A stretch of 39,444 bases of DNA from Chloroflexota bacterium. Its GTDB lineage: Bacteria > Chloroflexota > UBA6077 > JACCZL01. A program made the position numbers and the translations under genes. This document shows positions 15,430 to 24,298 of the stretch, in pieces. Under the pieces are notes generated by a model. It was not told the DNA's origin and made no database searches. It saw only the letters and a program-made list of their open reading frames with translations. The stretch covers positions 94,467 through 133,910 of the forward strand of contig JAUJPG010000013.1 in assembly GCA_030447245.1 (NCBI GenBank), given 5' to 3'. Position 1 is the first letter of the stretch; every line of letters begins with the position of its first letter.

Positions 15430-18255
15430 GTGACAAGGACGCTGAGCGAGATGGAACCGTTGCGACTGATGGCGCTCTGGGGGAAGCTGCCGCGAGGGGC
15501 CGATGCACCGCCGTCGTATCACCCACTGCTCTGCCATATGATCGACGTAGCACTCGTGGCGCAGGCGATGTGGGCAGCGGTGCTTTCGCGCTCGATTCGA
15601 GGCCGGGTCGCCGAGGCGCTTGGCGTCTCCGAGGACGCAGCCGAGCGTTGGGTTGGCTTTCTGGCCGGGCTCCACGACCTGGGCAAGGCGTCGCCCGTCT
15701 TTGTCTACCAAGTGCCACGTGGGGAGGCGATCAGCGGACGGGCGTGGCCGATCGTGCGCGGCCTGGCCCGGATACCACATGGGACGATCACGGCCTACGC
15801 GCTTCCGGCGACTCTGACCGAGCCGCCGTTCAACCTACCGCCAAAGATCGCCCGGCGCATCGGGGCGCTGCTCGGCGGTCATCACGGCATCTTTCCGCGC
15901 GCTGAGGCGGTAGGCGAGCTCACTCACAAATGGAATGCGGTCGGAAAGGGCGAGTGGACACGCGGGCGGAAGGTCCTGGTTCACATGCTCGCGGATCTGC
16001 TCGGCGTGACCGGACTAGCCGCGCCGCGCCAACTCGATAACACGACCGCGATGTACCTGGCCGGCCTCGTCTCGGTGGCCGACTGGATCGGTTCGAATAC
16101 AACGTTCTTTCCCTTCGCGGTCGAGAACGTTGATACCGACGCGCCGCCGATGCCCGCTGACTACCGCGAAGCGGCGCGAACAAAGGCCGACGAGGCTCTC
16201 ACAATGCTCGGTTGGACGGGCTGGAAGCCACATGACAACCGTCGCCATTTCTCGGATCTTTTCGGCTTCGCGCCGAACTCGCTCCAGGACGAGATCGTCG
16301 ATTTGGCCGAGCAGCTGCGCGAGCCGAGCCTGGTGATCATCGAAGCGCCCATGGGCGAGGGCAAGACTGAGGCGGCCTTTTACCTCGCCGACACTTGGAG
16401 CACGACGATCGGCCAGCGCGGCAGTTACGTCGCACTGCCGACGCAGGCGACCAGCAATCAGATGTTCAGCCGTGCTCGGACATTCCTGGCCAAGCGGTAT
16501 CCGGCAGACATCCTCAACCTCCAGCTTCTCCACGGGCACGCGGCGCTCTCGGCCGAGTTCCAGGTCCTGCGCCGAGAGGGGGACCGACTCTTCAAGCTGG
16601 GGGAGGTCTACGGCGAGGATGGGCACGACGGCGCGAGGCCGAACGTGGTTGCCGCCGAGTGGTTCACGGCCCGCAAGCGTGGACTGCTCGCCCCATTTGG
16701 CGTCGGCACGGTCGACCAGACGCTGCTCGGCGTCCTCCAGACGAAGCACGTGTTCGTGCGGCTCTTCGGTCTCGCCCACAAGACAGTTGTCGTCGACGAG
16801 GTCCACGCGTACGACACGTACATGACGACCCTGCTCGAGCGACTGCTGGAGTGGCTCGGCGCGCTCGGCACGTCGGTCGTTCTCCTGTCGGCCACGCTCC
16901 CGAAGCTTCGGCGTGAGGCGCTGACCCGAGCGTATCTCCGCGGGCTCGAAGCCCCGGACGCCGACACGCGCCGGCTCCAGGGAGTGGACTACCCGCGGGT
17001 GACCTGGGCCTCCAGCGCCCAGACCGGCGTCCGCACGGTGGCAACCTCTCCGCTCGCGACGAAGCGCGTGGTTCTCCGCTGGGTGGACGGCCGCTTGCCC
17101 GACCGGGCAGACGGCCACTTCGCGCCGGGTACTGAGTTGCAGCGCGTCCTCGCCCAGGGCGGCTGCGCGGCCGTGATCTGCAACACCGTGCGCCGGGCGC
17201 AGGAGGTCTATCAGGCGCTCCGGCCCTACTTCCCAGACCTGGCCGACGACGGCGAGCCGGAGCTTGAAATCTTCCACGCGCGGTACCGCTTCCAGGAGCG
17301 CCAGAAGCGGGAGCAGCGTGCGCTAATTCGTTTTGGCAAGAAGGAAAGTAAGGTCCAGGTGGGAGAGCACGAGTTCCGCTGTGTACATCGGCCGTTCCGC
17401 GCGGTGATCGTGGCGACTCAGGTGATCGAGCAAAGCCTCGACCTCGACTTCGACCTGATGGTGTCCGACCTCGCGCCGGTCGATCTCGTCCTTCAGCGAA
17501 CGGGTCGGCTGCACCGCCACGATCGAGCGCGGCCGTCTGGACTCGAGCAGCCGACGCTCTGGTTGTGTGCGCCGAACATCGACGACGAGGACGTGCCTCA
17601 ATTCCCACGCGGCGATGAGCAGGTGTACGACCGGCACATTTTGCTGCGGTCGTGGCTGACGCTCAAGGGCCAGGGTAAGGCGATCGAGGTCCCCGCCGAC
17701 GTCGAGAGGCTCGTCGAGGCGGTGTATAGCGACGACGTTGACCCCGGCAATGTGCCCCAGGCGTTTCAGCAGCGCTGGAGCACGACGTTGGACGAGCTGC
17801 ACCAGGAGCTTAAATCCGATCAGGCCAAGGCAAAGCAGACCGTCGTGGCGGCGCCGTTCTACCCGGGCGACATCTTCCAGATCTTCAACCGCGACCTGGA
17901 CGAGGACGACCCATCCCTGCATCGAAACCTGCGTGCGCAGACTCGGCTGGCCGAGCCGACCGTTTCGGTTGTTCTGCTGCGCCACGACGAGGCAGCGCTC
18001 GGTCAGCAAGGACCAAAGGAGATCGACCAGGTGCGCCAGCTCCTCGAGCGATCGGTCACCATCAATCATCCTGGGCTCGTGCGAGCGATCACCGCGGGAG
18101 CGACTGAAGCGGAGCCGCCGCCCGCCTGGCACCAACAGGCGCTGCTCCGCCATACCTGGCGCGTCGTGCTCGAGCCGGACGGCAGCCGCCGAATCGGCAG
18201 CTACGAGCTTCGGCTCGATGACGACCTCGGCGTCACCGTCACTCGTCTCGGTTAG
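15430..18255 (+). CDS. cas3: Type I-E CRISPR nuclease-helicase Cas3
   Basis: Degrades target DNA after Cascade binding. The 941 residues contain an N-terminal HD nuclease domain: H31 and H36 in YHPLLCHMID, H82-D83 in LAGLHDLGK, H151-H152 in LGGHHG, and DW at 218-219. The SF2 helicase follows: Walker A APMGEGKT (306-313), DEVH (456-459), SAT (487-489), and the motif VI region ending in LQRTGRLHRH. The helicase-linked C-terminal domain completes the protein. The frame begins with a GTG at 15430; the ATG at 15451, preceded by GAGCGAG, is an equally good start. It is the first gene of the cas operon, and casA begins 28 bp later. Confidence 0.96.
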   Translation: MTRTLSEMEPLRLMALWGKLPRGADAPPSYHPLLCHMIDVALVAQAMWAAVLSRSIRGRVAEALGVSEDAAERWVGFLAGLHDLGKASPVFVYQVPRGEAISGRAWPIVRGLARIPHGTITAYALPATLTEPPFNLPPKIARRIGALLGGHHGIFPRAEAVGELTHKWNAVGKGEWTRGRKVLVHMLADLLGVTGLAAPRQLDNTTAMYLAGLVSVADWIGSNTTFFPFAVENVDTDAPPMPADYREAARTKADEALTMLGWTGWKPHDNRRHFSDLFGFAPNSLQDEIVDLAEQLREPSLVIIEAPMGEGKTEAAFYLADTWSTTIGQRGSYVALPTQATSNQMFSRARTFLAKRYPADILNLQLLHGHAALSAEFQVLRREGDRLFKLGEVYGEDGHDGARPNVVAAEWFTARKRGLLAPFGVGTVDQTLLGVLQTKHVFVRLFGLAHKTVVVDEVHAYDTYMTTLLERLLEWLGALGTSVVLLSATLPKLRREALTRAYLRGLEAPDADTRRLQGVDYPRVTWASSAQTGVRTVATSPLATKRVVLRWVDGRLPDRADGHFAPGTELQRVLAQGGCAAVICNTVRRAQEVYQALRPYFPDLADDGEPELEIFHARYRFQERQKREQRALIRFGKKESKVQVGEHEFRCVHRPFRAVIVATQVIEQSLDLDFDLMVSDLAPVDLVLQRTGRLHRHDRARPSGLEQPTLWLCAPNIDDEDVPQFPRGDEQVYDRHILLRSWLTLKGQGKAIEVPADVERLVEAVYSDDVDPGNVPQAFQQRWSTTLDELHQELKSDQAKAKQTVVAAPFYPGDIFQIFNRDLDEDDPSLHRNLRAQTRLAEPTVSVVLLRHDEAALGQQGPKEIDQVRQLLERSVTINHPGLVRAITAGATEAEPPPAWHQQALLRHTWRVVLEPDGSRRIGSYELRLDDDLGVTVTRLG

Positions 18256-18283
18256 CGGTCTGTACTGACGGAAGGGAGCGCTC

Positions 18284-19900
18284 ATGCCCCGCTTCAACCT
18301 CGTCGATCAGCCCTGGATCCCGTGCCTGCTCGCGAAGGACGGCCAGCTTTACGAGCTCGGCTTACGCGACGCGCTGGCCCGTGCCCAAGAGATCCGCGAG
18401 CTGGCCGACCCTTCGCCACTCGTTGCTGTCTCGCTCCACCGCCTGCTGCTGGCGATCCTCCACCGTCTATTCGGCCCCGAGACGTTCGACGACTGGGCCA
18501 CCCTGTGGCAGCAGCGCCACTGGAACGCCGAACACGTCGACAGCTACTTCGAAGAATGGCGGCACCGCTTCGACCTGTTCGATCCGGAGCGCCCGTTCTA
18601 CCAGGTACCACGGATGCCGGACGTGGGGACGCTCCCGCCCTCGGTCCTCGCTCAGGAGTGGGCGGCCGGCAACAACCCGACCCTGTTCGACCACACGACC
18701 GACGTCCGGCCCGCCCCGATGACGCCGGCGCAGGCTGCTCGCTATCTCGTCGCACAGCAAGCCTTTGCGATCGGCGGTGGGATCAGCAGGCCGTTCAATC
18801 TCTCCAACGCTCCGCTGGCGACTGGCCTCTCCGTGCTGGCGGCCGGCGCGAACCTCTTCGAAACGCTTGCCCTCAACTTGCTCGAGCACGGCACCCACAC
18901 CCCACAACTCGGGCGTGCCGAAGACGATCTACCGGCCTGGGAGCAGAATCGACTGCCCACGCCGAGGAGGGAGGGAACGGTCCCACGCGGCCGGGTCGAT
19001 TACCTGACCTGGCAGAGCCGCCGATTCCACCTGGTTGCCGATGGGGATCCGCCTCGCGTCGTCGGGGTCCAGCGGCTACAGAACCTCAAGCTGGATTCGG
19101 GCACACTCGATCCGTTCAAACCGTACCGCGCGGACGAAAGGGTCGGCTGGGCGCCACGCCGACTCAACCCCAGCCGGGCCGTCTGGCGCGACAGCCACGC
19201 GCTGCTTCAGCAGGTCGGCCGGGAAACGTGACGGCCCGATGTCGTCAACTGGCTGGCGCTCGTGGAGCAGGCGCGCTGTGACGGGGAGATCTCGGCCGAG
19301 GCGGCCTACGGCCTGATGGTCTTCGGCCTGGGCGCCGACGATCCGACCCGCCCGGCCAACGTCGCTCTCTGGCGCGCCGAGCGCTTGCCGCTCCCTCTGG
19401 CCTACACCACGCTGTCGGAGCTGCTCGGCGAGCTCAAGAACGCGCTCGACTTCGCCGAGCGGGTCGAGGGGGCACTTGAAGCGGGCGCCAGAATGCTAGC
19501 GAGGCTCCTGATCGCGCCCGGCTCGGACGACCGAAATGCCCGACAGCCCGACCGCACCGCCGTCGCCGGGCTGGCCCGGCATTTCGCGCCGACCCAGCAC
19601 TACTGGGCTGCCCTCGAAGCGCCGTTCAAGCAGTTTCTCGTCCGACTCGCGGACGACCAGAGCGTCGACGATGATGGCGCCACAGTCTTCGGTCTGATGG
19701 AGCTGCCACGTTCGCGGGAGGTCCTCCGAAGGACCGCGCGTGACTCATTCCGAGATGCCACCAGCGGGCTCGATCTCTCGGCCCGCTCACTCAAGGCGCT
19801 CGCCTCGGCCGAGCGTCTCTTCAACCACCGTCTTGCCGAGGCGCTCGGCTCCACTGCCGGCGCCCCTCTCACTCCTACAGCCGCGGAGGTGCCTGCATGA
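18284..19900 (+). CDS. casA: Cascade large subunit Cse1/CasA (Cas8e) with one in-frame TGA
   Basis: Recognises the PAM and recruits Cas3. The first 315 codons begin MPRFNLVDQPWIPCL, the usual Cse1 start, and include the conserved RPFYQVP and GGISRPFNLSNAP-type segments. A TGA at 19229-19231 interrupts the frame (GRET-stop-RPDVVNWLAL). The reading continues in the same frame for 223 more codons with typical Cse1 C-terminal content (helical bundle, LFNHRLAEALG) to 19900. One C-to-T change of CGA to TGA would explain it. TGA is used as an ordinary stop elsewhere in the window, so recoding is unlikely. Either a sequencing error or a recent inactivating mutation. An internal restart at the ATG-containing stretch near 19262 would lack the PAM-sensing half. 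The stop overlaps the casB start (ATGA). Confidence 0.9.
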
Positions 19901-20493
19901 CCGACTCGTCCAACCGCGAGCAGCGGTTCGTCGCCTACGTTCAAGGGCTGATCGAACGTGAAGACCGTGCTGCCCTGGCCGCGCTGCGCCGCGCCCTCGG
20001 CAAGACGCCCGGCGAAGCGGTCGAGGCACACCGCTACGTCCTGCCCTGGCTGGCACCCGACATCGGCGCGCGACGCGAAGAGGCGTTCTACCTGGTCGGC
20101 GCGCTCTTCGCCTGGCACCAGCAGAACTGGCCGACCGCCGAAGGTGGCCCTGGGAGGAGCGGCCTGGGCGCCTCTCTGCGCTGGCTCGCGCAGAAGCGCG
20201 AGAGTGCGAGCATCGAGCGCCGCTTCGTCGCCCTGCTCAACAGCCATAGTGACGAGCTCGGCCGCCATCTACGCCGGATTGTCGGACTGCTTCGCGCCGA
20301 GGATATCCGAGTGGACTGGGCCCAGCTCCTCCGGGACGTTCAGCACTGGGACCACGAGAGCCGCTACGTCCAGCGCACATGGGCCCGCGCCTATTGGGGC
20401 GGCCGCGCCGACGCCGTCGCCGCTCCTGACAGCGCCACTGATCCCGACGCCGCGCCCGATGAGCCAACCCGGGCTACCGCTAGCGCCGAGTAA
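19897..20493 (+). CDS. casB: Cascade small subunit Cse2/CasB (Cas11)
   Basis: A 198-residue, largely helical protein that lines the inside of the Cascade arch. Typical features are REQRFVAYVQGLIEREDRAALAALRRALGK (read in two parts) at the start, the FYLVGALFAWHQ segment, and the C-terminal basic W/Y-rich part (RYVQRTWARAYWG). It overlaps casA by four bases, so translation is probably coupled. The last ~25 residues (Ala/Asp/Pro-rich) are an extra tail. Confidence 0.92.
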   Translation: MTDSSNREQRFVAYVQGLIEREDRAALAALRRALGKTPGEAVEAHRYVLPWLAPDIGARREEAFYLVGALFAWHQQNWPTAEGGPGRSGLGASLRWLAQKRESASIERRFVALLNSHSDELGRHLRRIVGLLRAEDIRVDWAQLLRDVQHWDHESRYVQRTWARAYWGGRADAVAAPDSATDPDAAPDEPTRATASAE

Positions 20494-20498
20494 CCAGC

Positions 20499-20505
20499 AA
20501 GGAGG
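20499..20505 (+). promoter_or_regulatory. Consensus Shine-Dalgarno fixing the cas7 start
   Basis: AAGGAGG sits 7 bp before the ATG at 20513. It rules out the much longer upstream frame that runs back through casB. Confidence 0.8.
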
Positions 20506-20512
20506 ATCCATC

Positions 20513-21637
20513 ATGTTTCTTGAACTGCACATCCTGCAGAACTTCGCCCCCGCCAACCTGAACCGTGACGACACCGGTGCGCCCAAGGACTGCGAGTTCG
20601 GCGGCCACCGCCGCGCCCGCGTGTCGAGCCAGTGTCTCAAGCGGGCGATCCGCCAGACGTTCAAAGAGCAGGAGCTGCTGCCCGCCGATCGTCTCGCCGT
20701 CCGCACCAAGCGGGTCGTCGAGCGAATCGCCGAGCGATTGACGGAGCAGGGGCGACCGAGCGCAGACGCGGAAACAACCGCGGCCGCGCTGATCGGCTTG
20801 ATCAAGCCCAACCTCTACGACCCGAAGAATGGCAAGACCCAGTACCTGCTGTACCTGGGACGTGACGAGATCGAGCGCTGCGTGAGCCTGTGTCAGACGC
20901 ACTGGGATGCGCTATCGACCGGTACGAACGTGCCAAGCACCGTGCGGAGGGAGCTGGAGATGGCGCTGGATGGCGGCAAGGCAGCGGATCTGGCGCTCTT
21001 CGGCCGGATGCTCGCCGACCTGCCCGAGCGGAACGTTGACGCGGCCAGCCAGGTGGCGCACGCCCTCTCCACCAACAAGGTCAGCATGGAGATGGACTTC
21101 TACACTGCCGTCGACGACCTCAGGCCTGAAGACACCGAAGGTGCCGACATGCTCGGCACGATCGAGTTCAACTCTGCGTGCTTCTATCGCTATAGCAACG
21201 TCGACCTTGCCCAGCTCAAGACCAACCTGGGCGGCGACGAGGAGCTGGCCCGCCAGACGCTCGAGGCGTACCTCCGAGCGGCAATCACGGCCGTCCCGAC
21301 GGGCAAGCAGACCAGCATGGCTGCCCACAACCCGCCCTCGCTGGTGATGGCGGTCGCGCGCGAGCGAGGCCTCTGGAACCTGGCCAACGCGTTCGTCAGG
21401 CCAGTCTGGCCGGGGCGCGACGGCGACCTGATCGAGGGCAGTACGAGAGCGCTCGACAAGTACTGGGGCGATCTGACCAGCATGTACGGGCAGGACGGTA
21501 TCACCAGCACCTGGGTCGCCACGCTTTACCCCGGTGCGCTCGGCAGCCTGGGGAGCGCACGAATCGCGACGGTGGACGAGCTGGTCCAGAACGTCCTTGA
21601 GGCGGCGACGTTCGAGCGAGCGAACGGCCGGCCATGA
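20513..21637 (+). CDS. cas7: Cascade backbone subunit Cas7e (Cse4/CasC)
   Basis: Forms the six-copy backbone that holds crRNA. The 374-residue product starts MFLELHILQNFAPANLNRDD, the standard Cas7e opening, followed by GGHRRARVSSQCLKRAIR, the RNA-binding signature. Later conserved parts are SMEMDFYTAVDD and TGKQTSMAAHNPP. The frame is open for 185 codons upstream, but that part is out-of-frame casB sequence. The ATG at 20513 has an excellent Shine-Dalgarno. The stop overlaps the cas5 start (ATGA). Confidence 0.95.
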   Translation: MFLELHILQNFAPANLNRDDTGAPKDCEFGGHRRARVSSQCLKRAIRQTFKEQELLPADRLAVRTKRVVERIAERLTEQGRPSADAETTAAALIGLIKPNLYDPKNGKTQYLLYLGRDEIERCVSLCQTHWDALSTGTNVPSTVRRELEMALDGGKAADLALFGRMLADLPERNVDAASQVAHALSTNKVSMEMDFYTAVDDLRPEDTEGADMLGTIEFNSACFYRYSNVDLAQLKTNLGGDEELARQTLEAYLRAAITAVPTGKQTSMAAHNPPSLVMAVARERGLWNLANAFVRPVWPGRDGDLIEGSTRALDKYWGDLTSMYGQDGITSTWVATLYPGALGSLGSARIATVDELVQNVLEAATFERANGRP

Positions 21638-22368
21638 GCGCGTCGGCGGTCAGCACCTTGCTGCTTCGGCGGGCCGGGCCGATGCAGTCCTGGGGCACCC
21701 AGAGCCGCTTCACCACTCGGGACAGCGGACGCGAGCCTTCGAAGAGCGGCGTCGTCGGCCTGCTCTGCGCCGCGCTCGGCCGCCCGCGCACTGAGCCCGT
21801 CGACAACCTGGCAAGGCTGCGGATGGGCGTTCGGGTCGACCGTGAGGGCATTCTGCGCGACGATTACCACACCGCCGGCGGCGCCCACCGGCGCGGCGAC
21901 CGGTACGGCGTCGCGAAGGCAGACGCCAGCCGGCCGACGACGGTCGTCTCGCGCCGCTACTTCCTGGCCGACGCCAGCTTTCTCGTCGGGCTCGAGGGTG
22001 AGCCTGGCCTGCTCCGCGACCTGCACCAGGCGCTGGCCGCGCCGACCTGGCAGCTCTGCCTGGGCCGGAAAGCATTCGTCCCCGGCCAGTCAGTCTGGCT
22101 CCCGGACGGGCTGTGCGACGGCGAGCGGCTCCTGGCTGCCCTCCAGCGCTATCCATGGACGGTCGAACGTCCCGATCGGGACGAGCACGGTCGCCGCCGC
22201 TTCGTCCTCGAGGCTGATCCCGCCACTGGCCCGGAGATGCGCCTCGACCAGCCGGTCGGCGCGGCGTTCCAGGATCGCCGCTTCGCGGCGCGCTATCTCC
22301 GCACGCTCTTTCTGACCCCTGACGACCCACTCAGTCCGGATGACCTATCTCCGCCGTTGGAGGCATGA
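21634..22368 (+). CDS. cas5: Cascade subunit Cas5e (CasD)
   Basis: Binds the 5' handle of crRNA at the base of Cascade. The 244 residues show the Cas5e start LLLRRAGPMQSWGTQSRF, then REPSKSGVVGLLCAALG, a conserved RAMP segment, and DYHTAGGAHRRGD in the middle. It overlaps cas7 by four bases and is followed by cas6e two bases later. Confidence 0.94.
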   Translation: MSASAVSTLLLRRAGPMQSWGTQSRFTTRDSGREPSKSGVVGLLCAALGRPRTEPVDNLARLRMGVRVDREGILRDDYHTAGGAHRRGDRYGVAKADASRPTTVVSRRYFLADASFLVGLEGEPGLLRDLHQALAAPTWQLCLGRKAFVPGQSVWLPDGLCDGERLLAALQRYPWTVERPDRDEHGRRRFVLEADPATGPEMRLDQPVGAAFQDRRFAARYLRTLFLTPDDPLSPDDLSPPLEA

Positions 22369-22369
22369 G

Positions 22370-23047
22370 ATGTACCTTTCCCGACTCCTACTCAACCCGC
22401 GTAGCCGAACGGTGCGCCAGGACTCGGTGAATTGCTATGCGCTGCATCAGCGCGTCATGTCCGGCTTCCCCACGGTCGAGGCTGACGGCGAGGCCCGCGC
22501 GCGGCTCGGCGTCCTGTATCGGCTCGACGTCGAGCCCCGCGGAAACGTCTGGCGGTTGCTCGTCCAGTCGCGGGTAGAACCGAACTGGCGCCTGCTGCCA
22601 GCCGATTACCTGCTTACGGCGGGTGGCAACCCGGCGTGTAAAGAGGTCGACCAATTCTACGCGGCGCTGCGGGCCGGCCAGGTTCTCCAGTTTCGCTTAC
22701 GGGCGAACCCGACCAAGAAGATCGACACCAAGACATTGTCAGACGGTCGACGACGCAATGGGAAGCGCGTGGAACTGCGCACGGTCGAGGAGCAATTGGC
22801 CTGGCTCCAGCGCAAGGGAGAGGCGGGCGGCTTCGTGCCGCTCCAGGCGGCGACGCGCCCGGACAAGGTGGCCGGAGCTCGCCCGACGGACGCGGGCGGC
22901 GGAGCAGGTCTGACCTTCGGTTCGGTGGTGCTCGACGGCGTGTTGCGCGTGGCCGACGCTGATCGCTTCCGTGAGACGCTGATCCAGGGGGTGGGTGGCG
23001 CCAGGGCGTTTGGCTTCGGTTTGCTCTCGGTTGCGCCGGCGAGGTGA
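22370..23047 (+). CDS. cas6e: CRISPR RNA endoribonuclease Cas6e (CasE)
   Basis: Cuts pre-crRNA at the 3' base of each repeat hairpin. From the ATG at 22370 the product has 225 residues and starts MYLSRLLLNP, as in the family. Y23 and H26 (CYALHQRV) match the tyrosine and histidine known to act in Cas6e cleavage, and the glycine-rich loop GGARAFGFGLLSV is at the C-terminus. The frame is open for 10 codons upstream, but those overlap cas5. The repeats of the neighbouring array form the hairpin this enzyme needs. Confidence 0.94.
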   Translation: MYLSRLLLNPRSRTVRQDSVNCYALHQRVMSGFPTVEADGEARARLGVLYRLDVEPRGNVWRLLVQSRVEPNWRLLPADYLLTAGGNPACKEVDQFYAALRAGQVLQFRLRANPTKKIDTKTLSDGRRRNGKRVELRTVEEQLAWLQRKGEAGGFVPLQAATRPDKVAGARPTDAGGGAGLTFGSVVLDGVLRVADADRFRETLIQGVGGARAFGFGLLSVAPAR

Positions 23048-23050
23048 GCG

Positions 23051-24017
23051 ATGAGTGGTCTCAAGGACCTACACCTGTTGCCCAAAGTCCGCGATAGCTG
23101 GAGCTATCTTTACCTGGAACACGGCAAGATCGATCAGGAAGATAAGGCGATCGCGTTCCACGACGCGACGGGGACCGTGCGGTCCCGTGCTCGGCGACGA
23201 CCCTGCTGATGCTGGGGCCGGGGACGAGCGTCACCATGCGGCGATCCGAGCCCTGGCCGAGAACGGCTGTCTGGTGATGTGGTCCGGCGAGGAGGGCGTT
23301 CGGTTCTACGCCCAGGGGATGGGCGAGACGCGCTCTCGGCCCGCAACCTGCTGCGCCAGGCGTGGCTGTGCTCCAACCCCACGCTGCGCCTGCGGGTGGT
23401 GATGCAGATGTGCCGGATGCGGTTCGCTGAACCGCTGGACGCTTCGCTGAGCCTCCAGCAGATTCGTGGGCGGGAGGGGATCCGCGTCCGCGAGGCGTAC
23501 GCGCGGGCGAGCCGTGACACCGGGGTGGAGTGGTCGGGACGCTCGTACCGTCGCGACCGCTGGGAGGACGCCGATCCGATCAACCGTGCCCTGTCGAGCG
23601 CCAATAGCGCGCTGTACGGCATCTGCCAGGCGGCGATCGTCTCGGCCGGCTACTCGCCAGCGCTCGGCTTCGTCCACACCGGGAAGATGCTGTCGTTCGT
23701 GTACGACATCGCCGATCTATACAAGGTAGATTTCACGATCCCGGTCGCGTTCAGCACCGTGGCCGAAGGCACCGCGGACCTTGAGGGCCGAGTGCGCCGT
23801 GCCTGCCGTGACATCTTCCACGCTCGCCGCCTCCTGTCGAGAATCGTGCCGGACATCGAGCGTTGCCTGGCCGTCGAGGGGGCGGAGGCGAGACAGCCAT
23901 CGATTTCGACGCCGACGCGGCGCTTCCGGCGGTCTCTGGGACCCGACAGTCGGCGAGGTTCCTGGTGGCGCGAACCAGGCGGACGCGGCCGAGGATGGTG
24001 GGCAAGCATGGTTGTGA
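23051..24017 (+). pseudogene. cas1: CRISPR integrase Cas1 (type I-E), broken by several single-base frameshifts
   Basis: The frame starts MSGLKDLHLLPKVRDSW and reads YLYLEHGKIDQED, as Cas1e does, but shifts near 23175, 23228 and 23335 and again near 23900-23940 before ending at the TGA 24015-24017. Stitched together, the product is a full Cas1e, including LGPGTSVTHAAIRALAENG and the C-terminal [13 protein letters not shown]. The three catalytic residues are all kept: E in RGREGIRVR, H in GFVHTGK, and D in YDIADLYK. The shifts look like single missing or extra bases with intact codons between them, which favours sequencing error or very recent damage. The end overlaps the cas2 start by 10 bp. 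Confidence 0.85.
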
Positions 24018-24280
24018 TCATGGTGGAACGGGTCCCAGCGAGCGTGCGCGGCGAGCTGACCCGCTGGATGCTGGAGCCGCGAGCGGGTGTTTTTGTGGGG
24101 AGCGTCTCGGCGATGGTCCGGGATCGATTGTGGGAGAAGGTGTGCGGCAGCCTGCGCGGAGGAGCAGGTATGCTGGTCTACAGTGCCGATAACGAGCAGG
24201 GTTTCTCGATGCGCCTCTGGGGATCGGCGTCGCGCTCGATCGCCGACTTTGACGGCCTGCTCCTGATCCGCAAGCCGTAA
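24008..24280 (+). CDS. cas2: CRISPR adaptation protein Cas2e
   Basis: A 90-residue protein that bridges two Cas1 dimers in the spacer-integration complex. It starts [20 protein letters not shown], then [18 protein letters not shown] and LLLIRKP at the end, matching Cas2e. The ATG at 24008 overlaps the end of cas1. The first CRISPR repeat begins only 18 bp after its stop. Confidence 0.9.
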   Translation: MVVIMVERVPASVRGELTRWMLEPRAGVFVGSVSAMVRDRLWEKVCGSLRGGAGMLVYSADNEQGFSMRLWGSASRSIADFDGLLLIRKP

Positions 24281-24298
24281 GCGCCGTCCGATCCCAGT

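Noticed and set aside
19229..19231. TGA read as an amino acid (recoding or selenocysteine) in casA
   Set aside because: TGA ends many intact genes here, and no selenocysteine element or conserved Cys/Sec position is expected in Cse1 at this point.
19958..20512. 185-codon N-terminal extension of Cas7e
   Set aside because: It is casB read in another frame. The Shine-Dalgarno at 20499 and the standard Cas7e start at 20513 settle the true start.
23160..23345. Programmed frameshifting in cas1
   Set aside because: Several shifts in the same gene, without slippery heptamers or downstream structures common to them, are better explained by error or decay.
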